Origin: Marasmius tenuissimus
Lineage: Eukaryota; Basidiomycota; Agaricomycetes; Agaricales; Marasmiaceae
Length of the DNA: 64,000 bases
Assembly: GCA_029532415.1 (NCBI GenBank)
Contig: JAQOTA010000047.1
Coordinates: forward strand, 3,658,001-3,722,000
Direction of reading: 5' to 3'
Made by a program: the position numbers and the translations under genes. Each line of letters opens with the position of its first letter. The stretch's first letter is position 1. The notes below the pieces were generated by a model, which was not told the origin of the DNA, made no database searches, and saw nothing but the letters and a program-made list of their open reading frames with translations. Positions 11,380 to 23,466 of the stretch are shown here, piece after piece.

Positions 11380-12405
11380 GTCTGCGGGCGGCATATGAAT
11401 AACGGCCTCACCTCCAGACCTCATGTCGGTTTCCGCCACTCTGACCCCACTGCGTCGTCGTGGTGTATAACCTGAACCTCCGTGACATCCCTGTCTACGA
11501 CAGGGGCTCTTGCCTCCGCCTCCCGAGTGTCGAAGCGAGAGTGCTTCTCTCGAACCACCTGCATCTCCCCAGACAGTGAGTAAGGATAAGGGGTCAAATC
11601 CCCGCCTCGGATGGTAAAAGTGATGATTGTAGACGCTTGATATCTCCGCTTTTGTCTTCTAAAAATAAGCACTGTGATAACGGCCGCCACATGGAGACTG
11701 ACAAACTCGACAACAAGACCGATGACCAAAGCGACATTGAGATCTGCCTCCTCCGACTCAACGGTGATTGCGTCGGGACCAAACATGCGTCGATGTAAGT
11801 TAGACACAAATCAATGAAAGTAAGTTGGAAAACGTACATAGGTTCCATGTCAAACCTATCCGACTCAAACATGCGAAGAAGGTCCTTGGAAAACTCTCCA
11901 AAATAGGGGCACTAAATTCAAAATATCAATGAACCTCACCCATCCGTCAGAGATCCAAGCCTCAAGCTACTGAGGCGTACTTGTTGGCATTGCTTGGGAG
12001 AAAAAAGCGTTGCTGAGGTCAGGACATTTGCTAGACAACGTCATCGCGAACCAGCCATCTACACTGTTGAACGCTAAGTACTAAGTACCCGTATGCACAA
12101 ACCAAGTAAAGGCTGTGAAAAGTATCAGTGAATCAGAAGGGCACGTATAAATTGACTGGGATTGGCCAACCTACTCTCTCGCATTTAGGACGGAGGATGA
12201 GACTTTCGTGAATCGTACTCTTGTTGACTGGAATTTCCATATTGGCCAGGTCGTCAACCATTGTAGGAGCATTGAAACTCCTCGGGGGGTGTCAACAGGA
12301 TAATGCCCAGAAAGGCGGTGGAGATTGGGGCGAAGGCTGACGAGTCTCCCATCCATCGGAAAGTCGATGTTTGGTTGATGTAGAGTTGGGATGGGATTTT
12401 GACTT
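11380..12405 (-). pseudogene. PPxY-tail family pseudogene C (class 2 ectodomain, class-1-like tail)
   Basis: The tail part (11421..11807) has a TM helix (NVALVIGLVVEFVSLHVAA), RRQKRRYQ, a DLTPYPYSLSG motif like A and B, and IHHDDA in place of RHEDSG. The frame then breaks; in the next frame the end reads VIHMPPADTF, so PPTYS has become PPADT. Upstream, about 12400..12170, a class-2 ectodomain like D and F is readable: TSTFRWMGDSSAFAP, then LGIILLTPPEEFQCSYNG, then a stop and a frame change before VNKSTIHESL. At least two frameshifts and one TGA make it a pseudogene. Its head resembles D and its tail resembles A/B, so it looks chimeric. Confidence 0.65.
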
Positions 12406-12410
12406 TGCAT

Positions 12411-13855
12411 GCGCCGGGCGAGGATACGCAAAATGAGGAGAGTACTGGTCAGTCATGGAGACTTTTTGAGTGTTTGGGTCACACGTTGAGGTAATGGCAC
12501 CCACCAGATGTAGGCTTACTGGCCATTCGGGTTGCTTGAAGGTCAATGAGGGGGAAAGATGAACAAGGAACGCTAACCGTGTCTCGGACAGATTCAAGGC
12601 TCGGATATCGTCTTTGTAAGACTGATCAGTTAGTGATCCTTGAATGACATGTCAGTGAAATGTCCTTAACAGTCTGGTGCGAAAAGCTGTCACTGATCAG
12701 TGACATATAACTGGACGAATTTGGCGGCTCATCATGATAGTGTCGTCCTCAAGTGCGAGCGTGACTTGCATTCAGATCAGATCACAAAAAGTGCCGTGAG
12801 TCCGTCATCAAAGATCAGATTGAGTAGAACGTGTGCTATTCACGATTTCGACGAGAAGCTATTCGAATAGCCCGCTCAGTCAGCGCTCGCCGGTGACACG
12901 AGCAGGATATGATGTTATAACCGGGCGGCGGGACTCGATATATAACACCGACGCGACCGACGAGTGGCCTAAAGCGTACCAATCAAAGACGAGGCCAGCA
13001 ATCGGGAATAACAGGTTCTGAATTCGCAAGAAAGGTATGGTGGATAATAGATCCATTGCAGTTTATACGGAAGATGCACGAAATGGAGGTTTCAAGGAGT
13101 AGTGGGGGCACACGGCCCTTGGGTAGCAGATGTTCGCAGGAGCTCCACAACCGAACGCGAGGGTACGACCAAGTCAACGTTCGTCGCCTGCATTGAGGTC
13201 TACCACAATGTACGCCCATGAAGTGGGGGGGAACCATGAAAACAGCGATGTATGATTGAGGTTTTTCGTTTCAACCTAGTTCGGTCTTGATTCATTCTTT
13301 ATCGACTGTAAGTGGCGTTTTCGTGTGTCTTCGAATCGCTGGTCTGAGCAAAGTGGAAAGTCCGTTGACATTCGTTGAGGGAAAAACAGATGAAATAACA
13401 GACAGGTGTTGGAACGAAACTGGTCGAAGGGTTGGATCGAGGGAGCATGAGACAGAAAAAGACGATTTAAGACGCACCTGAGACCCTGCCATCCAACTGA
13501 ACTTGAACACCCCCAGACACAACACGTACGATATCAGGGGTCGAATGGTATGTACCCGGGAGAAGTCGAACGAGGATGGGAATAATTCCACCATTAGCGG
13601 CGATGCGCACGGGCCGTGTTGAGGGGAGGTCAATCACAACCTTTGTCGGTTCCGGTTGTTGCTATATGTACATGTGTCACTGTGTGTCTGTCCTTTGATC
13701 CCTCGAACTGCGCTTGATATGCGTTGTCTTGGAGCCTGATTATCACGTCTCCGTGTTACCCCTTTGTGCTCATATCTAGCACAAGGGCGACGAGAGGGAT
13801 CGAGACTATCCACCCCCACGCACTCTCGTCTTATTTATCCTACCAGCAGGCTGGT
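12411..13855. other. Intergenic between pseudogene C and gene D
   Basis: About 1.4 kb separating two divergent family members. It contains a perfect 18-bp palindrome at 12688..12705 and no supported gene. The promoter of D lies at the right end. Confidence 0.35.
12688..12705. repeat. Perfect 18-bp palindrome
   Basis: TGTCACTGATCAGTGACA reads the same on both strands. A related ACTGATCAGT core occurs about 70 bp upstream. It could be a dimer-binding operator or chance; nothing here decides. Confidence 0.5.
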
Positions 13856-15042
13856 ATGGTTTCCGTGTGCCTGTGAGATCTAGCTTCGAATTTGAAGGGT
13901 TGGATTTCTGAAACTTCTCTAGAGCTACACTGGTTGGATTACTTGTTACCCCCTGCATGGGGTTCGAGATCACCACTCCCGATCCGACATTCTCAGGTTT
14001 TGAAATTGCGATCTCCTGGACTGGAGTCGCTGGCGATTTCAATCAGACTGGCCCAAATTCCGATTTTCTTGGCGGCATCCTATTCGAAGATATCGAAGGG
14101 TTGGTGTGCCCCCAGGGTGTTTTTGGAAGCAGCGAGATTGATATTGTGGAAGACTCGGACGTTTCACACAAGGGTAGCCCGAATAGTACCGGGAAGTTTT
14201 CGGGACAATTCTTCTTCGATGTTGCCTTATCTAGGTAAGGAGGATCAGTCGATACTCGAGAGCACAATCTCAAACTTAAATGTTAGACCGTATATTCTGT
14301 GCGTGTACGAGTAAGAGATGTTTCCGTTCCCGGGTTATAATCGGTGGACGCCTAACCTGTTGAGCAGGAATTTCCCGGAGAAGAAACGTGAAGATTTGAC
14401 TGAGATCTATGGGGCTAATTGCATCTTTACCTCCAACCCCTTTACCCTAACCAAGATATCTTCATCCGGCATGGGACGTAGGCGCACCAGCACGGCCGAA
14501 CTTCCGACATTGCACTGGAGTGCGACCCCGACCCCGACCCCAATCCAAATCGATAACCCGTATGTCCCTCCGTGCTTTATACGTATTCAATAGTTATTGA
14601 TTTGCAATACAGACATCAACGAACTGGAAACATCGTCATAGGAGCCACTGTGGGATCCATCCTCAGTACATTGGCCATTCTGCTAGGATGGTTGACCTGG
14701 AGGCGGCAAAGGTCAAACAAGTTGAAGGCCCTTAAGAGACTGGATTTTGGCATATCGCCGTATCCACGTCCGAGTATGATCATTGTTGCAGACAGGCAAC
14801 CTCAGAAGGAGTTCGGCCACAGAGATCCAAATCCAAACCCCGGGAACTCACCAAGTCAAGCTAGAGTGGAGCGTGATGCAAACAATCAGGCTCAGGTGTC
14901 CCGGCGAGTTTCAGTAGCCTCAAATCGTGAGGGTATTCTCCGCCACGTGGATAGTGGTTGGAGACCCTCCGAGCGATTATCTGCTGGAGGAGTCGAGAGA
15001 CCGATTGTAGAGCTGCCGCCAACGTATTCCGAGGCACGTTGA
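13856..15042 (+). CDS. PPxY-tail membrane protein D, class 2 ectodomain, 324 aa
   Basis: Five exons: 13856..13872, 13923..14234, 14287..14310, 14368..14559 and 14613..15042, giving 975 nt in frame with all four introns in phase 2. The first 17-nt exon joins to give the signal peptide MVSVCLATLVGLLVTPC. The ectodomain reads FEIAISWTGVAGDF, GGILFEDIEGLVCP and GKFSGQFFFDVA; a 24-nt micro-exon adds PYILCVYE. A Thr/Pro linker precedes one TM helix (NIVIGATVGSILSTLAILLG), then WRRQRSNK, ISPYPRPS, LRHVDSGWRPS and PPTY at 317-320. Function is inferred as a cell-surface protein with a WW-binding tail. The N-glycosylation-like NQT and NST sites fit an outside location. Class-2 relatives are the broken copies C and F. 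Confidence 0.85.
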
Positions 15043-15856
15043 CCTGTAATAAAGATACAGGTGGGATACTACCTCCTGAAATCTACCCGAAGAACAGGAA
15101 GGGTATAAGCCAAGCGTAATAGAAGGCTAACATCTTCTCTCCCGACTGAAAATAAGTTAGACTATGAGTAACCATCAATTTAATTTATCGATCAAACTTT
15201 GGAAGCTTGAATTGTGATCATCTCCAGAAAGTACCTGAGGAGGAGCCGTACAATACCTTATTCATCGTTAAAATCATCTGGAACCCGGCGTGAGGATGGA
15301 GTGAGGGGAAAAAAACCGGAGTTTGCCTTGCTGTTTGCCCTCCACGCTTCCGACTAGCATCAGGGAGGAGTTTTGACAGGAACCACGCGGGCAACAGAAT
15401 TGTCTCAAAGGTCGTAGATTGAACGCTTCAGGGCAGCGCGTAAGTATTGTGTTCTGGTTTCCATGGGAATGGTGTTCACTCTGAATAGCGCCCTCAGCTG
15501 TTTCCCGAGGTCGTAAAGGGGTCACAGCGAGAACCTCTGGCCTTCAACTTCATAAGGTAGCTTGTATCCATTTTCGCGGCCTTTTCCGATTTGCAGAATG
15601 CCTTACAACCCGAGAAACTCGCCATCGATCAACGGAGTTAGAGGAAGTTAGTCTATTCCTCATCCAGGTCAAGTTAACGTCACCAAATGTTCTCAATCAG
15701 TACTTTTTAACAGATGGGTAGATCAAAGGACAGATGATCATTCAATATACCCGTCACACGCGCTCGACGCTGGAAGGGTTGATAAGTGGCAGAGGTACTC
15801 GACGACTATTTGGTCTTTCTCAACCTTACCTCCTCCCCGTAATCACATCCGGCCTC
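15043..15856. other. Intergenic between D and E
   Basis: About 0.8 kb between two same-strand family members. It should hold D's 3' end and E's promoter. I found no ectodomain-like exon here that would extend E upstream. Confidence 0.4.
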
Positions 15857-16937
15857 ATGTCCTCTTTGTCTGCTCTGCCGTTCGTGATTTTGGTTATGCG
15901 TCTCGGTGCTCGTTTTCTCATTGCACTTTTGCAGGGTACCACCAACGTCGGAGGTAGACACTCCGCCCAAGACGACAGAAAATTCAACCACGCCGTACGT
16001 TTCGCTCTTGCTTTGAGGGCCAAACTAAGCTGATCTAAGTTCGCCAGTGTACCTCCAGTGACCTCATCCCCCACTCAGCAAACCACGAGTACCCAGACCC
16101 CTGTGTATGTGCACTTCATTAACAGCAGTGGTCCGGCGCCATTCCAAGTACTGATTGCCCATCTATCTCAGTTCACCGCCAACTTCTACTCCACCCGTCA
16201 CGGAAAGTCAAACGTCTGGGTCGATGTACGCGCTCCTGATCCATTTCACGTCCTGCTTTGATCTGATATGAAATTATTGACTTCCATTCCAGTTCATCCT
16301 TGACAAACTCTGAATCATCATTGTTATCACCCACCCAGCCTACCTCGGGTACTCAAAATTCTATGTGAGACCTGTTCACTTTCCCTCGAATGAACACTTT
16401 CAAGAACTCGAATCTCGTAGACCCGAAACACAGACGGCAACACATTTACGAACCGGAACAATTACGGTTCCCCTTTCCGCAGCCACAACGACAGAGACGG
16501 TCGTGACCTCGAGCTCGAACGATTCGGACAATCACTCCAATATCGGGCTCATTGTTGGGATATCCCTCGGAGCTGCTCTGTTACTCTTACTTATGGGTGT
16601 GGCCGTCATTTTTTGGAGAAGGAAACGAAAACAACGAGCTCAGGTGTCGACTATCGAGCTCGAAGACCGGGGAGAGGCAGCATTGGTTACAATCGAGCCA
16701 TATACCGAGGGTATGGATTATACCCGCCTCAAGGAGAAGCCAAAAACACAGAAGGAGAGGAGGAGACTTGGTTCTGAAGTGTATACCACCTATACGGACG
16801 ACAGGAGAACGATCACCAGTACCAGTAGTCCGATATCCGGACCGTTCTCCCCCACGCTTACGTTCAGTGTGGAAGAAACATCTTCTTCGTTCGGTGACAC
16901 GTTGCCTCCACCTCCAGCGTATTCGGAGGGGAAATAG
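15857..16937 (+). CDS. PPxY-tail membrane protein E, stalk-only ectodomain, 260 aa
   Basis: Proposed exons 15857..15879, 15935..15994, 16048..16104, 16172..16225, 16293..16364 and 16421..16937 give 783 nt in frame. The four middle exons (60, 57, 54 and 72 nt) each encode a Thr/Ser/Pro block such as VPPTSEVDTPPKTTENS, VPPVTSSPTQQ and SPPTSTPPVTES. All begin and end in phase 2. There is no globular ectodomain. One TM helix (IGLIVGISLGAALLLLLMGV) is followed by RRKRKQR and a tail ending PPPPAYSEGK (PPAY 253-256); the H-x-DSG motif is missing. The first exon rests on a GTTCGT donor and is the weakest part of the model. It resembles a mucin-like signalling stalk. Confidence 0.7.
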
Positions 16938-17610
16938 GGAGTAATATCATAGATACTTCATGCTCATCACACTCAAGTAGGTGGAAGATAACTTCCCAGT
17001 CTTTTGGATATTTGCAAGACGTCTAAACACGACAGAGTAACCTACATCAGCTGCGTTTCGAGAAATAGAACACTACAGCGTGTGACGACAAGACGGTCAA
17101 GTTGTTTTACTGGTGAGGAAGCGAGTTCTCCTGCCCGGGGGGATGCTGGCAAGGCAACTGTCGTTCACGCTTCGGTTGCGGCTCTAATAAAATTAATGAC
17201 AAACGTTTACTATGTCGCTCACTCTGCCGCCCAAGTTCGCTGTTCATCTCGGTGGAGCTATGCTTCGAACTGACGATCTATCTCCTACACAAGATATCAA
17301 AAAATTACGGCCTCGTAGTGCCTTGCGGAGCGTTCCAGGACTTTTGTATAAGTCCCCATTCCTTCTGGGGGCCTTCGGACGCCTTGTAGAGCATTTTGAA
17401 GCATTTTGAGTCTCTTCGGAGCCGGCAAGGCTCACAAAGGATCCATCCTGGTCCGTAATACTGGTTTTCTTGTTATAAGTCGCCGTTTCTCGCATTCGGC
17501 CGAATGATTTACTGATCATATGAGTTAGCTACCTGCTCTTCCCGCACAGATGTATAGAAGGTTCACTCGTACACGCAAAGAACGTGCGAGCTGAATATCG
17601 GTATTCAAGA
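16938..17610. other. Intergenic between E and relic F
   Basis: About 0.67 kb. Near 17386 a TAGAGCATTTTGAAG stretch resembles one end of the foldback element at 18361, perhaps a truncated relative. No gene is supported. If F once had a TM and tail they should be here, but none is readable. Confidence 0.35.
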
Positions 17611-17997
17611 TTACACACTGAATTGACCATTTGTGAAGACGATAACGCACCCACGGTCCTCCGTAGTGAATGCAAAGGATCCTGAGAGCTCCCCTGATTT
17701 GTTGGCGTCAATACTCGAGGAATCTGTGCAGTCTATCAACCGCTCTTTGCTTCTGGCGAGCCCATTGGCTCTTGGCGGACAAGTAAAACCTGGATGGTAG
17801 GAGACCAGGCTACTACCCAGAGTTCTCGAGCCGTTGATGACAAAGCGGTTAGCAAGTCCAGTCCAACTGATTAAGAGATCATCGTCAGCTGGGCACTCAG
17901 CTGGAATAGTAACAGTCAAAATGTTGGTCAGGGTGGTCATCAATCCGGGTATTTTTGCTCTATAATGGATGATATTAATGCCAGTCCTCTCGCACAC
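17611..17997 (-). pseudogene. Solitary class 2 ectodomain relic F
   Basis: The frame reads VTIPAECPADDDLLISWTG, then GSSLVSYHPGFTCPPR and ANKSGELSGSFAF. These align with D's ISWTG...LVCP...GKFSGQFFF pattern, spacing included. A stop follows at 17611, and no stalk, TM or PPxY tail is found downstream on this strand. A possible signal-peptide piece (MVYLLVASS) lies near 18080 but does not join cleanly. The likeliest reading is a truncated family copy; a small secreted protein is the alternative. Confidence 0.55.
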
Positions 17998-18360
17998 CCA
18001 AGTAGAGACCTACAGACCGAGAAGATTCATGCTAGATTCAAGTACGGGGTCGTTCGATGAAGCAACGAGAAGATAAACCATAATGCCTGGTCCCTTCAAT
18101 CGAAGTAGACATGATAAACACACAAAGTGATGATTAAAGTGTCGGTGATAGTTTCCATATACCGTCGTCCTGTATATCAAAAAGTTCCTTGCGATTGCGA
18201 TCGAGAGCCCTATAGAGCTATATTTTAGGACACGGAGCACTATAGCCCGTAATAATCAGGTTATGTATCTGTGTCGCTGCACCGATCAGGGAGTACTCTT
18301 CGGACATCCGGAAAGGAACTGCTGCGCTGCCCGGTTGGGCCTGCCGGAATTAGAAGTCAA

Positions 18361-18552
18361 TAGAGCATTTTCGCAAACGCTCTCCGAGGAGACCGAAGCC
18401 CATCTCGGAGAAATCCGAGAAAAGGTCTACGTCATGGCTGGCTGGTTTTGGCTGGTTTTCCAGCGACGTCATCGACGCCTTTTCCCAGCCCCCTCGGAGA
18501 AGGCCGAGTTTTCGTTCCCATCTGCCTGGGAGCGACTTGCGAAAATGCTCTA
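18361..18552. mobile_element. 192-bp TA-flanked foldback MITE
   Basis: The left end TAGAGCATTTTCGCAA returns as an exact reverse complement at the right end (18537..18552). The outer TA on each side fits a TA target duplication, leaving a GAGCATTTTCGCAA terminal repeat. The interior also folds back imperfectly, with CTCCGAG blocks on both arms. No coding capacity. Confidence 0.75.
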
Positions 18553-20291
18553 ATGCCAAACAAGGGCCAAATAACTTGGCTTGTCAACAAACGCTCACTG
18601 TGTCCCTTATCTCTTCCCTCACACCGCCCAAACGACTTTTCATCTCAGTGAGTCCCCTACAGCATATTTCACGTGCCTCAACGTGACAAGATATCTGCTC
18701 ATAGCAAAGATCCCGAACCTGATAAGGACTATTTCAAGCCAAATCTGTTTACGCGGAAGACCAGAAGGGGGTTTCCGACGTCGGATGAGAGATACACAGG
18801 GAGACAGGGTTTACGGGCTCTAGGATGGTGAGCCATTCCGATCTTAGCCTTTTTTTTTGGGAAGTAGACCGTCCTCCACTATGACCTCACGGTCTTCCCC
18901 AGGCTCTTTCCCCGAGCACCCCGGTGACTATCGCGACTTTCGACAATTTGATCAACAAAGCTAAGAAAGCTGGACGATGATTGCCTGCGCCCCTTGATAT
19001 TCGGCAAAGCTATTGAAGAATTGAGGCGCGATGCTTCGAAGGGGGCCCCACGAAAGCTCAAGATCACCAACATCCCGTCCTCAGGATCTGCTTGTTGGAA
19101 TACCTGCTCCACGACGTACATTATTCACCTTTGTACTTGCCACGCTGCGGAGAAATTAATGTCATGGAAACCGAGATGAGCCTGACCATTCTAAGAGGGT
19201 GGTTTGGGTGCGTTGAAGACATCATGTCTTGTTCTCGAGCTGACGATGTTTATAGTATCGTAGTGGCATCAAGGTTGAAACCCGCGATTACAGAGAATTT
19301 GGAATACGCGCTTGGCTTCAGGAGTACTCTACGTTCGGCAGATGAATGGTGGCGATTGGAATATGGCCATCGGCCTACCCTCTGAACATCTGAAATATGT
19401 ATGTCACTATCACCTGGATATTCAATATTGCGTACAGCTTGCTGCTTTTTGCAGTGGGCTCATCACATATCCACTTCTATTGGCTCTGGGAATACCCGGC
19501 CTGCGTACCTTGGGGCGCGTGAACCCGTTTCTCTTCATGTGTTTGAGCCTTTTACCTGACCTGGTATTTAGGTTCATGTGACATCTATGGCGGGCGAACT
19601 CAAGGTCAACTTTCGATTGGTGGAGCGGTGCCAGTCGTATCAGGCAAGAGCTCTGATCATACCCATTCTTCACTCGCTCATACCACTAGTCTTTCCATTA
19701 TCCAGGATTTATAAATCGCCTGAATCAGCGAAGCCCGACTCGCATTGGTTGGGCTTGTTCGTCGGTGCGTCCGGCAGACTTAGCTGCATATATACATTGA
19801 TTTGACCTCCGTCATTAGTTTACTTGCCCGGCTTGCCGTAGACGGCGAGTAAATTCAGATGCACGAAGCGGCGATTCGTATCGGTACATCGCCAAATTTA
19901 TGCCTCAAATGTCACATTTTACCTTGGGGGATCGCTGCAGCCTTCAGACAGCAAACCCCAAAAGGATCGTAGGGCCTCCGCCAGTTGTGTTCCGATAATG
20001 ATAAGCTGACGTACCTGGGATTCTCCTTATTAGAGCCACGAATCAACGTTCTACAAGGATGTTTCTCAAGACCTATCTACCAACCAGTTTAGACGAACGG
20101 GCGGATCCGGGTTTGTGACGATGGTTGAGATTGGACTTCCGAGTTTGAAGATGCATAGAGTGGGACTGATTGTCGATATGGACGCACTGGTATTATGTGC
20201 CCTAACCTCGGTTTGAAGCAATCTCTCGTATTGAGACGAAGGAGATCGAGGTGAATACGTATGTGTGGGAGGAGGAGTATCCGACGGTGAG
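18553..20291. other. No supported gene between two DNA elements
   Basis: About 1.7 kb with ORFs up to 97 codons. Two plus-strand frames (19312..19581 and 19578..19805) are rich in hydrophobic residues and overlap by 4 bp. I cannot assign them or find splice support, so I leave them uncalled. Confidence 0.3.
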
Positions 20292-20294
20292 TAA

Positions 20295-21270
20295 CACTGG
20301 GGGCATTTTGATGTCAGATTCCACCTGTATATAACATGTCAGTTTGCAGTCATATACGATAGGACCTCCGTGACCAAAAAAAGGACACAACAGGAACTTT
20401 CTACCCACTTTCTACCCAAAACTATAGTTTAATATGCATGATATTTTGGGGTAGAAGGCGGGACAAGCACTGATGTAAACACAACGAGGTTGAGCCTGGT
20501 GCTAGGTCCAATGGGCATGTGTGATTGGTTTCAGGTTCCACTGGCCACCGGGTTGCGTGGCCCAATGCTTTCTTCTAGAACAAGATCAGTGGCCTGCGTT
20601 GGCACTCAGCGGCAAACTGTGAGGACAGCTACCAACCTGAGAACTCGTAAGTGGTTTTTACGCCTGAAATCCCCCCTCCGCCGGATTTCCTAGCAGGAAC
20701 TGAAAGAGAAGCCACGGCGGCGAGTATCCCGATGCGACGGCCCCACGATGGTGTCGTTAATGTTGATGCCGGAGACAATCCGGTACAGCACCAGGTTCCT
20801 ACTGTTTTCTAATGTTTTAACCTCACAAGATCTATCTGGAGACTAGACGTTAGCATCGACTTCAGTGTATCTATTATCTTTAAACCCAATTTAAACCTTC
20901 GCGTTTCTCCAAAGCTCACCAAAAAAAAACCACGTTTAAAGTTGAATAAACCGAGTCTCACAGAAAGACGGGCTTGATAGGTCGCCAGTCCTGAGGCGGA
21001 CTGGACCCAATGCCACTGCCAAGGGGATGGCCTTTACACTCCCGACTTCCCTTTGTCCCAGAATATCACCCGGCATCAGCTCGAACAGAGTTCAGACAAT
21101 ACCTTCATGTTGATGCTTGTGCCTGCGGGGTTATTTCTTACTACCTACCGCTCAGAATGATTGTAATTTAATACAAAAAACTCTTTACTTGGTCACAGTG
21201 TCCTATCAGATATGACTACAATATGACATGTTACATACAGGTGGAATCTGACATCAAAATGCCCCCAGTG
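20295..21270. mobile_element. CACTA-like non-autonomous DNA transposon, 976 bp
   Basis: Both ends begin CACTGGGGGCATTTTGATGT when read inward. The inverted similarity runs for roughly 85-95 bp with a few mismatches. A TAA triplet flanks each side (20292..20294 and 21271..21273), fitting a 3-bp target duplication. Terminal CACT[A/G] with a 3-bp duplication is the hallmark of the CACTA (EnSpm/CMC) superfamily. PIF/Harbinger also uses 3-bp TWA duplications and is the alternative. I see no transposase ORF, so it depends on a helper. Confidence 0.8.
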
Positions 21271-21273
21271 TAA

Positions 21274-21875
21274 TTTCGCTTTGACTACAGATCTGGTCCT
21301 TTTGCTTATTGTGCGCTGCATAGCTGTGGCATCGTGCGAAGGAGTTCCACGAGAAACGGGAAGCAACTAGGCTTCGAAGAAAGCCAAGAGGTTTAACAAT
21401 GCTAACTCCTCGAGGGTCATTGAAACTAAGAAGTCGATGTATCAAGCACTCAGAAAGGCGGGCTCGTAGGATTCTGTTCGTCTTTAGTTCGTGTCATGAT
21501 GTATACATCCCATAAAGTCCCTGGTTTTTATGGACTGCGCAATTTTTGAGACACAAACTTGCTTATTTTCGTCGATCGTATCTGTCAGGTTTCGGCCAAA
21601 GGAATACGAGGAAGAGACACGCTTTTTGTCAGAATCGGGTAATATTCCTGCTGACCAGACCGGGGCCATTTTCTCTTTACATATGCGTATGTCCGTTCAT
21701 TTATATGACTTGGACCTGAGCAGATTGAAGTCCCAGCCATACACCACGCGTGGGGGCAGAATAGAGGGTGACGACGCCAGGTGTCAAATAGATATACATC
21801 GACGTATTTTCTTCGAAGACAGTGCATCCAGGCGCTTTGCGATGGGGTAAGGCCAAGGGTAACTAGACCATAAGC
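21274..21875. other. Downstream region of DUF6533 gene G1
   Basis: About 0.6 kb between the CACTA-like element and the G1 stop codon. A plus-strand 106-codon ORF (21530..21850) has no recognisable features. Confidence 0.35.
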
Positions 21876-23466
21876 TCAAATGTTATCTCCGGGATCAATC
21901 TTGGCTTGGGTAGTTATCTTGTCCTCAAACTGAAGAGCGCTGCTGAGGGTCTCTTTTGAGATGATGACATCTCGTGCCTCCCGGATGTTTAGGATGACTC
22001 GGCTGGCAAATATCGAGTGGAGGACACGGATGAATCTACATTTTAGTACAGATAACGATGAGATTTGTAGTCACTAATTTCAATCAGACGACTCACGAGG
22101 ATAAGATGTGAATCAAACTCGGCTATACGTTAGCGAGTCAGCTGAAAAACGACAATAAGTTGAGAAAAGGGCTTGCCGGGAGTTGGAGCATTGTGACAAT
22201 GCTAACAGCTAAAACGACTAGTCATAAAGAGTGAGATGTAAATAAGTGATCAACTTGGGAAGACAAGCTCACGGAAACTATAAACGTAGTATATGGCGCC
22301 TGCAAGTTGATGGGTCAATGTCCGCCAAAGGGCAGAACTTTGGGCTTACCGTCACGATATACTATGTTTATGAGCCCTGAACTTCGTCCCCGTAGGTCTG
22401 ATATAGATGAGTTTGGTCAGCTCGCTGTGGTCTGTGACGGACTCACAGAAGTTAAGCCCAGGGATTATGATCAGGATGCCGTTTCCTACGCGCCGAATGA
22501 TTAATGTTTTTTTGGGAAGACCTCGTGGTAATCCGCTCACCAAAGTCGTATATTAACCACATAATCGAGGGGATGTACAACAGATTATTTCCCTTCGACG
22601 CGAAGCACCCTCCGATTGTCGGATCCGGGAGTTGCGTGACTGTGGCAGACGGGATCTAGTTAATCATTCCTTGCGACGGATGGATGAATGAAACGCTACC
22701 CACAATCAACAGACTCGGCGAAATATTTATAGTATACGATCGCAGGGATCCAACATCCCATGAAAAGAGTAACTATCGTGATAGAGATATACCGCTTTGC
22801 ACTCCAGAGCGCCCAAACACGGTAGCTCATCAGCACTTTTAGACGTGGCAAGGTTAGACAAAGTGGAGATGGTATTTGGGAGGGCCAGGCGAGACTGACC
22901 TGTTGATAGAAGTATTCCGGCTGCAGAGCTCCCTAAATTGCAGGTACGGCCGGTCAAATCACGATATCGTACCGCATAAATTCGGAAAAGCTCACAAGCA
23001 ATCCACTGGAAAATTTGGCGGCATTGGGTAGGGGTTAAGATCGAATAGGTATCTGACGAACGAAATGAATACGAAGCGATCGTAAATGCAGGGGTTGAAC
23101 TCACATATCTGCGATGCTACCAGTTTGTCAAAGAATGGGAGGTACCTTTGTAACACCCAAAGAATGGTAATTGGTGACACGCGCTGCGGTTTGTGGTAGT
23201 TCCAAATGTATTTGATCTCGAGGTTGAATGTGAGCAAGTAGTCATAGAGGAATAGACTACACGCTGCCACTGAGGAAGGAAGCAGGTTGAAAAAACAGTC
23301 GGAGTGTCACGTATAGAACGGTGGACACACAATCAAAGTACTAGTAAAGATGTCAAGTTAGTTTTAATGTGGACGTAGGTCGTTGTATACTCACTGAAAC
23401 CAGGCGCTGATCGTGAATAAGTTGAAAAATGTACGATGCAGGCATGGTGCTGTCGGACGACTCCAT
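21876..23466 (-). CDS. DUF6533 multi-spanning membrane protein G1
   Basis: About eleven exons on the minus strand. Exon 1 is 23466..23395 (MESSDSTMPASYIFQLIHDQ). A 10-nt micro-exon at 23331..23340 encodes YFD. Exon 23269..23105 gives the DUF6533 core: SLFLYDYLLTFNLEIKYIW, then LQRYLPFFDK. Later exons read LMSYRVWALWSAKRYISI, GCWIPAIVYYKYFAE, GCFASKGNNLLYIPS with YDF, ILIIIPGLNF, HSELTKLIYIRPT and the closing LHSIFASRVILNIREA. The last motif is typical of the family's C-terminus. It ends in DPGDNI. These Agaricomycete proteins are predicted to span the membrane about seven times; no ligand or activity is known to me. No disabling change was seen. It is one of three minus-strand copies here. 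Confidence 0.8.
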
